From: Morinoia aosen
Lineage: Eukaryota > Arthropoda > Malacostraca > Amphipoda > Talitridae
Direction of reading: 5' to 3'
Assembly (NCBI GenBank): GCA_030386875.1
Contig: CM059567.1
Location: forward strand, 56,776,020-56,840,019
Length of the DNA: 64,000 nt
Below the pieces are notes generated by a model. That model was not told where the DNA came from, ran no database searches, and saw only the letters and a program-made list of their open reading frames with translations. Below, one piece after another: positions 52,755 to 64,000 of the stretch. The position numbers and the translations under genes were made by a program. Position 1 is the first letter of the stretch, and every line of letters begins with the position of its first letter.

Positions 52755-52860
52755 AGCAAAAAGAAAAAGAAAAAAGAAAAAACGTTTATTTCAAAAAAGG
52801 ATGACACATGAGATACATAACAAACATATTGGCTTTGAAATTATAAAAACGTGAAACTAT
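52755..52860 (+). repeat. SINE-type tail fragment
   Basis: Reads aaaagaaaaagaaaaaag, cgtttatttc, then gacacatgagatacataaca and catattggctttgaaa, matching the outer end of the foldback at 48793. Confidence 0.7.
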
Positions 52861-54389
52861 TCCAAGCCTGCGGAACACGGATTTATTAGGGTCTTGGCCG
52901 TTCGTGGTTTCTACTCGCAGATCCCCAGAGAATTCCGTGATATCAAAAACCTGTGAAGGGAAACCCAAAAATCAGCCCCTTGGGATTTGACTTCAAGAAG
53001 GACCTTATCCGAAAATATAATGACGAATGAATCAGACTGCAAGTAATTTTATGGCTGAAATAAAGAGAAACTTTGCCCAAAACGTTAGTTTATAGTTCCG
53101 CTCATGGAAATTTTCTTAAAAAATGACGTTTGCTGGAGATGATCATTCCAGAAAGATTTTTTCTGGCATGCAATGCGTCGTATAGGGAACAGAACTGCGA
53201 TGTCGAGATCCCATACAGACCTACTCTTTAAAAGGAAGCGAGGATTTACATCAAGTCTTGCATGTCTCGGGATTTTACTGAAGTCATTTTTGAAGTAGCG
53301 GAGATGTAGGATGCATAAGCACACCTGCGTCATATGATTTGTTTCGTATCCTCAGTACACAAAAGAAAAAATTCATTGGACTGTGTATGTCGTTAATAAC
53401 ATTTGATATTGAAGTAATGGAAGTAATTTCTGAAGTTCATTTACACATATTGGAAGCAGTCACACATGAGAGTAATCATATATATCTTTATTCTCACGCG
53501 CTTTCAATTAAATTATTCATTTTCTGAGAGAGATTCATCTGTAGAATCATTCCTTAGGACAGTTATAATGAACAGATTTAAAATAACTGTACCTGTGGTC
53601 CCGAATAAGTTCATTGACTTCTAGGTTGTCCTTTGGTAACCTCATTCTAATGTATTCAGTCGTAATAAATCTAGAGCACTCGTCTTAAGTGTACTCTAAA
53701 CTATTTGTAGAGTCATGTAACTGTATACAACTCGAAGAGGCTCAACATCCCAGTAGATGTAAAGTAAACTCTGCCTTTGTGTTGAAAAGCCTTAAAACGG
53801 CAAAAAAAACTGCATTTTTTTTCTGAATGCTTGAGTTATCAATAATTCTTGAAATTTTTACTTCATGCACCTTATAAATACTCGCATTTATATCCATTTT
53901 GACAGTGATTTTCAAGTTTATGTTGCTGCTCATCATGAAATTCCCCATATTTTCGTAATGTTTATACTCTTTTTTAAATAAAAAGCTGCCCTCCTGGCTG
54001 GAATGGCGCCCCAGTTTCAGGTTATGAATAATTCTTAATTTGCAAAATATTTCTTTTGCTAATTTAATTTGCAAAATATTTCTTTTGTTAGTTTAATTTA
54101 CAAAATATTTATTTCGCTAATTAATTTGCCCGCCGTAAGCCTTTGATGTCTGGGTAGCTTTGGTGTTGGACGACATTAGCGTCCAAGTAGTCGAAGTAGC
54201 GGGCTTTGTTAGGACGCTGATGAAGTATAGAAGTAGTGGGCATAACTATTTCTGTCGAACCAGGTAACATTCGACTATGATAACTTCTCAGTGGAAAGAT
54301 TATTTTTTCCCAATTATATGCAATGAGGAATATGCTTGCATTTTTTCTCTTAAATAATTTATTCTTTCTTTTTCAATAGGTAATATTAC
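52861..54389. other. Unannotated stretch
   Basis: Three copies of a 30-bp unit (tttgcaaaatatttcttttg) at about 54035-54125; otherwise nothing recognised. Confidence 0.45.
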
Positions 54390-54395
54390 TATTAC

Positions 54396-54580
54396 TAAAA
54401 ATTGCTCGAGTAAGTCTCCTTTTAAAGTAACTCTCATTTTCACAAACGATCTAAAAATTGCTCGAGTAAGTCTCCTTTTAGAGTAACTCTCATTTTCATA
54501 AACTATCTAAAAATTGCAAGAGTAACTTTCACTTCCTTACACTATCCAAAAATTGCACGAGTAACTCTAATTTTCGAGAA
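54396..54580 (+). repeat. Tandem repeat of about 56 bp, 3-4 copies
   Basis: Units contain aaaaattgctcgagtaagtc and agtaactctcattttc. Confidence 0.8.
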
Positions 54581-54814
54581 CTGTGATGAAGCCAATGTTA
54601 ACAATTGTAGACCAGTTTCTACCCCGGCGATTTCGAGCAAATATTCGAAAAAATCCTCCATAAAGAAGATGTACTTTTACTTCGAGCCGAAATCTTCGCT
54701 CCATCATTGAAAGCTTGGTGCAGGGAGTGTAGTTCTCTTCGCATTTCCGACTTTTGCAAAGCGTCTGACTTTTGATACCGGCATGTGTGCTCTCGCAGCT
54801 TCTTTGTTACGACG

Positions 54815-54915
54815 TTGGAGGAGTTGCGTATATAAGAGGAGTTGCATGTTACGGCGTTAGAGGAGTTGCATGTTACGGCGTTAGAGGAGTTGTACATTAC
54901 CGCATTAGAGGAGTA
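54815..54915 (+). repeat. Short tandem repeat of about 24-30 bp, 4-5 copies
   Basis: Units read ggagttgcatgttacggcgt followed by taga, with the first and last copies diverged. Confidence 0.8.
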
Positions 54916-57724
54916 ATCGTCAAAAAATCGTCAAGCAACAATTTAAGCGATGTGTTTTTTATGAAAGTATGTTGTTTAAATTGTATTCTGGTCTAGAAGC
55001 TTGATTGATTTTTTAGCAGAATCACTAAATGATAGAATTTATCACGAATATTTTTTAATATAATTTTTTCATTAAAAACTACTTTGCGTTAGAGAAAACT
55101 GCAAATGAAATTTAATTGGATATAGTTTTTATTTTTAGGTGGTAATATGTATTTGAGGTACGAAGGAAAACATTCTCAATATTTGAGGTTTGATGGAATA
55201 CACCTATCTTTGTGACAACTTGTTCACAGCTAATACAATTGCTCGTAAACATAAATTATTTCCTTAGTTTTTATTACTATTTTTATCTTTCTCTGTTTAT
55301 AATAAAGAATGTGATACCAACGTTACACTACAAAGTTTTCGATTATTACCGTAGGCCACTTGAGCCTCTCGATCGTTTGAGTACAGCTTCATCGATTTAC
55401 CATAACCTATCAAAAACACCATATACCAATTCCAAAAGATTTTTTCACGTATATTTGCTTGTTAGTTTTTATGTCGACGTACGAAAGCTGTTGAGAAAAA
55501 GTGACATAGGGAGCGAGAATTCTCTAATCCAAAAGCTCCACAGTTATTCGTACCCAGTTTGGTCTACACAAAACACAAAACTCTAGCCGTGCACAAGAGA
55601 GAGCAGCAACAAGTTCTTCTATTGAAATTGTGCGCATCAAATATTAGCTCGTTTTCTGAGTTTCATTCAAATCCCAAATACGGTAAACATCATACGTCAG
55701 ACAACCCCATTGAGGCAGTTCCTACATTTCGCAGAGCGCAGTTCAAGAATAGCTCGGCAGCGAATCCTCAGTCTCCGAAGCAACAAGCTTTGCTGTAGGG
55801 ACGCATGAGACCCTTGGGTAATCTAGGACCCAAAACTTCATCAGCGTCCCATCAGGACTTTTGCTCGTGCTTCTCTTCTCTTCTATGGTTACTTTCTTCC
55901 TCGCTATGGCGTGAAGTAATTTTCTCAGCGCATCATCCGGATTGGCAACCCGATAAAGGAAGATTTCCTTGGACTCTGACGGGAACGGAACTCCGGACAG
56001 TTTCCTTCATTTACTTCTCACTGACAGAGGGAGAATATTTTATTTATAATGAAACCAGGATAAGTTTTTTGAAATATTGTTCTCTACACTATGTTAGTAG
56101 ATTTGAATTTATATTTTGCGTATCATAACATGGAAACTCGTCGAAAAAGGCTTGTTCTTACCGCCATGATGTTGACTGCATTAGCATTTTAATTCAACAG
56201 TATTCAAGTTTGGTCAAAGTTTCACAGTATAACTGATTCCAGCTATACCAGAAGATTCCCGAATCGCTCAATTTCATGTCTTCTTTAAATTCCAGTTTTG
56301 AAGGTAAGGGAATAAAATTAATAGTGGCCTTACTTCGTACATTTAGCACGAAGTAACATTTTTTTTGCTGGATGTGTTCTATCCGGCTATCAAGTACATC
56401 CATTCTGATGAGATTGTTCAGTAACTTTTATGAATATCAATGGCCGCCAATCTACACTATATTAAGAGCCGCTCTGTCCGAAGCCAGCCAAAAGTGTGTG
56501 ATGAGCGTATCTGTGATACAAGCTCGGCCTAATCAACTCTATGTTGAATTTTTTAATTTCACACGGTCTTTCTTTCACATCGCCTTCTTTCTCATTTCAA
56601 ATAAAAGGGGGGGGAGGGTTGACTAGTACACTTGAAAGACGCTAGTAAAATTAGACGGTATCGGTTTCTACTATAAAAGCGCAGGCACACTAAGTTGGGT
56701 GTCACTGGCCATATAATCCCATAGGCAAACGAACTAGGCACCAGTGGTTTCCAATCTGAAGGCATAGACAAGAATTAAAGTTAAGACCAAGAGGCTTCCA
56801 ATATGGAACACGTAGACAAGTACGCTGAAACCAGTTACATCCAACATAAAATACTTGAAGAGAATTTTAACACTGTGCAAAAACAAACAAACAAACAAAC
56901 GTACTTTAGAAAGCTATAAACGAGCTACGTTGGATGCACTCTAAAGTGTATTCGTGAATATGAATTTCATCGGGTAAAACACGAGACGAACAGATACTGT
57001 AAATCCAATGGAAGTTTATAAAGTTTATAACTATGCTGGAAAAACCCTTGAAGCAAAGCGATACTTGTGTGAATTCAGGCACATCACCAATTGCAGGCAG
57101 GAGTGCCTAAGCGTAGTGATGTGTTAAGGGTATTTTTTTTAATTAAAGTGTCTCCCCACTAAAGCCGTTGCCGAGGAGCCTGAGCTAATGCCGTAAAAAA
57201 CCTCTGATGAGGTCGTTAGTCGGTCCTGGAGATCAGTTGACGAGGACACCGCACAAACCCAACTGATATTACCGGGCTATCGATGCAGGTCTGAAGGCTG
57301 CAGGCGCATTCATGAATTTCCTTTATTTTTTTGTGATAATTTGTGATACAAATCGAAACATGGGTGTACAATGATTTTTTTGTGGAGTCTATCAAAATGG
57401 TTAATTGTAAATATTTTGGGAAGATGTTGCTCTCTTTTTGAGTTTCAAGTAATTAAATAAATTACCGTATTAAAGACTTTTAATCACCTTCAACCATTTT
57501 GAAAGTTTAGGCTGGTGTGGCAGAACTGAAAAACTCGTTATTTTGAAACAATTTAGAAAATTAAAAGGAAACAAAACTCCGCAATTGTAATTAGACTCAA
57601 ATTTGCAACTCGCGCCAACCGTATAAAGCAAATCTCTAATATTTTTTTAATCTTTACTGTCAGTCTATATACTTAAAAAAACATTACAAGCCTTCATTTT
57701 ATTATGAGGTAAACTAAAGTTCAG
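54916..57724. other. Unannotated stretch
   Basis: No supported gene. A (ACAA)n tract lies at about 56878-56900. A GC-richer block at 57150-57310 resembles nothing I can name. Confidence 0.4.
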
Positions 57725-58085
57725 CAAGTAAAATCCTAAAAGTTTATCGCCTCGGAATACGAAAACTGTACTCGTTGAAATGCTTGAAGTTTTCTCGTTG
57801 AAATACTAAATTTCTACTCCTGAAAATACTTAAACTCTACTTCTTGTAATACTAAATCTCTACGCCTCGGAATGCTAAAACTCTACTCATCGGAATGCTG
57901 GAACTCCATTTATCGGAATACTTAAACTCTACTCCTTGGTATACTAAAATTCGACTCCTTAGAATACTAAAACTCTACTCCTTAGAATAAAACAACTCTA
58001 CTTCTTAGGATAGTAAAACTCAACTCCTTGGAATCTTAATGCTCAACTCCTTAGAATATTAGCACTTCACTCCTTGGAATACTGA
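57725..58085 (+). repeat. Degenerate 22-24 bp tandem repeat
   Basis: About 15 decayed copies of actaaaactctactccttgg plus aat. Confidence 0.75.
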
Positions 58086-58555
58086 AGCTTCCGCATCTTC
58101 AGATCGACTCGACTTGATTTGATTACCTGCCAGATTGAAGTGCTGTCGATACGCTCACCAAACACGCTGGAAACTCGTCAAACACGAGGCTTGAAACGCG
58201 ATCGCGGACGGTGAAATTATCGCGGAATCTCTTTCTCTCTCTCGTTCATTTTCGTTTTGCTGTTTCTGAGAGTACATACACTGAGATATATCTCAATATA
58301 TGAATTTTTTCTAACATACCTACCCATTCAAATCCAATGGCACACAAATCCTCGGTTGCGAACACACAAACCGAAATTCTAGCGTCTTGTTTGCATACAA
58401 CTACGCGTTTATTCAACGGTAAACGGTAATTTTAGCATCTTCTTTATATACAGCTGCATGTTTATGCAACGGAGTTGTGGGGTTATTGTAAAAAAAATGC
58501 ATGCATACTACACACTTCTAAAGTGTTTATACCATGTGTGTCAACTGTGTATTTG
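58086..58555. other. Unannotated stretch
   Basis: Nothing recognised before the satellite. Confidence 0.4.
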
Positions 58556-61500
58556 ATTAATACGACTCACATCATCAGTATTTCATTGATACGACTCACA
58601 TCATCAGTATTTCATTGATACGACTCACATCATCAGTATTTTATTGATACGACTCACATCATCAGTATTTCATTGATACGACTCACATCATCAGTATTTC
58701 ATTGATACGACTCACATCATCAGTATTTCATTGATACGACTCACATCATCAGTATTTCATTGATACGACTCACATCATCAGTGTATTTCGTTGATACGAC
58801 TCACATCATCAGTGTATTTCATTGATACGACTCACATCATCAGTATTTCATTGATACGACTCACATCATCAGTGTATTTCGTTGATACGACTCACATCAT
58901 CAGTGTATTTCATTGATACGACTCACATCATCAGTATTTCATTGATACGACTCACATCATCAGTGTATTTCGTTGATACGACTCACATCATCAGTATTTC
59001 ATTGATACGACTCACATCATCAGTGTATTTCGTTGATGCGACTCACATCATCAGTGTATTTCATTGATACGACTCACATCATCAGTGTATTTCATTGATA
59101 CGACTCACATCATCAGTGTATTTCATTGATACGACTCACATCATCAGTGTATTTCGTTGATACGACTCACATCATCAGTATTTCATTGATACGACTCACA
59201 TCATCAGTATTTCATTGATACGACTCACATCATCAGTATTTCATTGATACGACTCACATCATCAGTATTTCATTGATACGACTCACATCATCAGTGTATT
59301 TCGTTGATACGACTCACATCATCAGTGTATTTCATTGATACGACTCACATCATCAGTGTATTTCATTGATACGACTCACATCATCAGTGTATTTCATTGA
59401 TACGACTCACATCATCAGTGTATTTCATTGATACGACTCACATCATCAGTGTATTTCGTTGATACGACTCACATCATCAGTGTATTTCATTGATACGACT
59501 CACATCATCAGTATTTCATTGATACGACTCACATCATCAGTATTTCATTGATACGACTCACATCATCAGTATTTCATTGATACGACTCGCATCATCAGTA
59601 TTTCATTGATACGACTCACATCATCAGTATTTCATTGATACGACTCACATCATCAGTGTATTTCGTTGATACGACTCACATCATCAGTGTATTTCATTGA
59701 TACGACTCACATCATCAGTGTATTTCATTGATACGACTCACATCATCAGTGTATTTCATTGATACGACTCATATCATCAGTGTATTTCATTGACACGACT
59801 CACATCATCAGTGTATTTCGTTGATACGACTCACATCATCAGTGTATTTCATTGATACGACTCACATAATCAGAATTTCATTGATACGACTCACATCATC
59901 AGTATTTCATTGATACGACTCACATCATCAGTATTTCATTGATACGACTCACATCATCAGTATTTCATTGATACGACTCACATCATCAGTGTATTTCATT
60001 GATACGACTCACATCATCAGTGTATTTCGTTGAAACGACTCACATCATCAGTATTTCATTGATACGACTCACATCATCAGTATTTTATTGATACGACTCA
60101 CATCATCAGTATTTCATTGGTACGACTCACATCATCAGTATTTCATTGATACGACTCACATCATCAGTGTATTTCATTGATACGACTCACATCATCAGTA
60201 TTTCATTGATACGACTCACATCATCAGTATTTCATTGATATGACTCACATCATCAGTATTTCATTGATACGACTCACATCATCAGTGTATTTCATTGATA
60301 CGACTCACATCATCAGTATTTGATTGATACGACTCACATCATCAGTATTTCATTGATACGACTCACATCATCAGTGTATTTCATTGATACGACTCACATC
60401 ATCAGTGTATTTTGTTGATACGACTCACATCATCAGTGTATTTCGTTGATACGACTCACATCATCAGTGTATTTCATTGATACGACTCACATCATCAGTA
60501 TTTCATTGATACGACTCACATCATCAGTATTTCATTGATACGACTCACATCATGAGTGTATTTCATTGATATGACTCACATCATCAGTATTTCATTGAAA
60601 CGACTCACATCATCAGTATTTGATTGATACGACTCACATCATCAGTATTTCATTGATACGACTCACATCATCAGTGTATTTCATTGATACGACTCACATC
60701 ATCAGTGTATTTCGTTGATACGACTCACATCATCAGTGTATTTCGTTGATACGACTCAAATCATCAGTGAATTTCATTGATACGACTCACATCATCAGTA
60801 TTTCATTGATACGACTCACATCATCGGTATTTCATTGATACGACTCACATCATCAGTATTTCATTGGTACGACTCACATCATCAGTGTATTTCATTGATA
60901 CGACTCACATCATCAGTATTTCATTGATTTGAGTCACATCGTCAGTGTATTTCATTGATACGACTCACATCATCAGTATTTCAATGATACGACTCATATC
61001 ATCAGTATTTCATTGATACGACTCACATCATCAGTGTATTTCATTGATACGACTCACATCATCAGTGTATTTCATTGATATGACTCACATCATCAGTGTA
61101 TTTCATTGATACGACTCACATCATCAGTGTATTTCATTGATGCGACTCACATCATCAGTATTTCATTGATACGACTCACATCATCAGTATTTCATTGATA
61201 CGACTCACATCATCAGGATTTCATTGATACGACTCACATCATCAGTATTTAATTGATACGACTCACATCATCAGTGTATTTCATTGATACGACTCACATC
61301 ATCAGTGTATTTCGTTGAAACGACTCACACCATCAGTATTTCATTGATACGACTCACATCATCAGTATTTTATTGATACGACTCACATCATCAGTATTTC
61401 ATTGGGACGACTCACATCATCAGTATTTCATTGATACGACTCACATCATCAGTGTATTTCATTGATACGACTCACATCATCAGTATTTCATTGATACGAC

Positions 61501-63213
61501 TCACATCATCAGTATTTCATTGATACGACTCACATCATCAGTATTTCATTGATACGACTCACATCATCAGTGTATTTCATTGAGACGACTCACATCATCA
61601 GTATTTGATTGATACGACTCACATCATCAGTATTTCATTGATACGACTCACATCATCAGTGTATTTCATTGATACGACTCACATCATCAGTGTACTTCGT
61701 TGATACGACTCACATCATCAGTGTATTTCGTTGATACGACTCACATCATCAGTGTATTTCATTGATACGACTCACATCATCAGTATTTCATTGATACGAC
61801 TCACATCATCAGTATTTCATTGATACGACTCACATCATCAGTATTTCATTAATACGACTCACATCATCAGTGTATTTCAGTGGTATGACTCACATCATCA
61901 GTATTTCATTGAAACGACTCACATCATCAGTATTTGATTGATACGACTCACATCATCAGTATTTCATTGATACGACTCACATCATCAGTGTATTTCATTG
62001 ATACGACTCACATCATCAGTGTATTTCGTTGATACGACTCACATCATCAGTGTATTTCGTTGATACGACTCACATCATCAGTGAATTTCATTGATACGAC
62101 TCACATCATCAGTATTTCATTGATACGACTCACATCATCAGTATTTCATTGATACGACTCACATCATAAGTATTTCATTGGTACGACTCACATCATCAGT
62201 GTATTTCATTGATATGACTCACATCATCAGTATTTCATTGATACGACTCACATCATCAGTATTTCATTGATTTGAGTCACATCGTCAGTGTATTTCATTG
62301 ATAAGACTCACATCATCAGTCTATTTCATTGATACGACTCACATCATCAGTATTTCATTGATACGACTCACATCATCAGTGTATTTCATTGATACGACTC
62401 ACATCATCAGTATTTCATTGATACGACTCACATCATCAGTGTATTTCATTGATACGACTCACATCATCAGTGTATTTCATTGATACGACTCACATCATCA
62501 GTATTTCATTGATACGACTCACATCATCAGTGTATTTCATTGATACGACTCACATCATCAGTGTATTTCATTGATACGACTCACATCATCAGTATTTCAT
62601 TGATACGACTCACATCATCAGTATTTCATTGATACGACTCAAATCATCAGTATTTCATTGATACGACTCACATCATCAGTGTATTTCGTTGATACGACTC
62701 ACATCATCAGTGTATTTCATTGATACGACTCACATCATCAGTATTTCATTGATACGACTCACATCATCAGTATTTCATTGATACGACTCACATCATCAGT
62801 ATTTCATTGATACGACTCACATCATCAGTGTATTTCATTGATACGACTCACATCATCAGTGTATTTCATTGATACGACTCACATCATCAGTGTATTTCAT
62901 TGATACGAGTCACATCATCAGTGTATCTCATTGATACGACTCACATCATCAGTGTATTTCATTGATACGACTCACATCATCAGTGTATTTCATTGATACG
63001 AGTCACATCATAAGTGTATTTCATTGATACGACTCACATCATCAGTATTTCATTGAAACGACTCACATCATCAGTATTTCATTGATACGACTCACATCAT
63101 CAGTATTTCATTGATACGACTCACATCATCAGTATTTCATTGATACGACTCACATCATCAGTATTTCATTGATACGACTCACATCATCAGTATTTCATTG
63201 ATACGACTCACAT
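58556..63213 (+). repeat. Satellite of mixed 29- and 31-bp units, about 155 copies
   Basis: 4.66 kb uninterrupted array. The unit is gatacgactcacatcatcag followed by either tatttcatt (29 bp) or tgtatttcatt/tgtatttcgtt (31 bp). Rare variants recur at a larger distance: tatttgattgatac near 60319 and 61606, gatttgagtcacatcgtc near 60927 and 62269, ttcgttgaaacgac near 60027 and 61312. This indicates a superperiod of about 1.29-1.34 kb. No coding role is inferred. Confidence 0.97.
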
Positions 63214-63381
63214 CAACTGTGTTTACCATTAATACCACACATTTCAATAGAGCGCATCAATTACGTCACGGATTCCAACAGTTTTATTAAATCATTAATT
63301 TCAAATAGTTCAACAATACATATAATTATTACGACTAACTCCAACCGTGTACAGTATGTTAATACCACATACTTCAACAGT
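63214..63381. repeat. Transition zone between satellites
   Basis: Degenerate pieces of the 33-bp unit (attaataccacacatttcaa, gttaataccacatacttcaa) mixed with unrelated AT-rich sequence. Confidence 0.6.
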
Positions 63382-64000
63382 CATTGTAGTATTAATACCA
63401 CATATTTCAACGACGTGCATGGCATTAATACCACGTAATTCAACAACGTGCATGACATAATACCACATATTTCAACGACGTGCATGACATTAATACAACG
63501 TAATTCAACAACGTGCATGACATTAATACCACGTAATTCAACGACGTGCATGACATTAATACCACGTAATTCAACAACGTGCATGACATTAATACCACGT
63601 ATTTCAACAACGTGCATGACATTAATACCACGTAATTCAACAACGTGCATGACATTAATACCACGTAATTCAACGACGTGCATGACATTAATACCACGTA
63701 ATTCAACAACGTGCATGACATTATTACCACATATTTCAACAACGTGCATGGCATTAATACCACGTATTTCAACAACGTGCATGACATTAATACCACATAT
63801 TTCAACAACGTGCATGGCATTAATACCACGTAATTCAGCAACGTGCATGACATTAATACCACATATTTCAACAACGTGCATGACATTAATACCACGTAAT
63901 TCAACAACGTGCATGACATTAATACCACGTAATTCAACAACCTGCATGACATTAATACCACGTAATTCAACAACGTGCATGACATTAATACCACATATTT
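63382..64000. repeat. 33-bp satellite, at least 18 copies, continues past window
   Basis: The unit contains ttcaacaacgtgcatgacat followed by taataccacgtaa. The 33-bp period is a multiple of 3, so minus-strand frames stay open with an 11-residue repeat (HVVELRGINVM). This is a property of the repeat and not evidence of a gene. Confidence 0.95.

Noticed and set aside
53085-53333. 82-residue minus-strand frame with a protein-like composition
   Set aside because: No recognisable domain, no splice partners found and no repeat copy in the window. Left unannotated.
58556-58580. T7 promoter-like core taatacgactcac at the satellite edge (again near 61851)
   Set aside because: The match stops after 13 bases, and the other units read gatacgactcac. 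It is a chance resemblance, of note only because a T7 primer could anneal there.
58556-63213. CRISPR-like array of about 30-bp repeats
   Set aside because: Units are joined directly with no unique spacers, the context is eukaryotic and no cas-like gene exists. It is a satellite.
63381-63994. Two overlapping minus-strand proteins of 11-residue repeats
   Set aside because: Both follow from the 33-bp satellite period. Two frames being equally open argues against coding.

Overview
This is an AT-rich eukaryotic nuclear window, almost certainly from an arthropod. It has spliced genes with long introns, a copia element, a mariner remnant, hAT and piggyBac relics, an I-type LINE, tRNA-derived SINEs, long satellites and GGTTAGG-like simple sequence. 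I cannot name the species. Nothing here looks prokaryotic, and there is no CRISPR array or operon.

Two host genes can be reconstructed exon by exon because splice sites and codon phases agree at every junction. (1) An ubinuclein gene (HIRA histone-chaperone subunit; Drosophila yemanuclein family) lies on the + strand. Seven exons run from 7432 to 18376, and the 5' part of the gene lies further upstream or is not recognisable. A 5'-truncated I-like LINE (7959-10625) sits in the intron that splits its conserved block. (2) A germ cell nuclear acidic peptidase gene (GCNA/ACRC) lies on the - strand in four coding exons (35783 down to 22980), predicting 1292 residues: an acidic tail with SUMO-interaction motifs, an SprT metalloprotease domain with HELCH, a zinc ribbon and an HMG-like C-terminus. 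The two genes are convergent, about 4.6 kb apart. Both products are expected to act on chromatin; no joint function is shown.

Layout. 1-7431: presumed ubinuclein intron or flank with 46-bp and 21-bp minisatellites. 7432-18376: ubinuclein. 18377-22979: convergent intergenic gap. 22980-35783: GCNA, whose second intron is filled by a 4.5-kb hAT-like foldback holding a 1.1-kb hairpin and a head-to-head mariner palindrome, and whose first intron holds a piggyBac relic. 35784-40761: GCNA upstream region with two related foldbacks. 40762-45279: an intact copia element with apparently identical LTRs and a 1280-residue gag-pol. 45280-58555: simple repeats, SINEs and a long foldback made of 216-bp modules. 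58556-63213: a satellite of mixed 29/31-bp units. 63214-64000: a 33-bp satellite that runs off the window.

No clearly new biochemical system was found. The more unusual signals are the nested foldbacks, the mariner palindrome, a ladder of duplicated 3' splice sites in ubinuclein, and the mixed-unit satellite with a longer superperiod. All alignments were made by eye, so identities and boundaries are approximate unless tied to a splice site, target-site duplication or terminal repeat.
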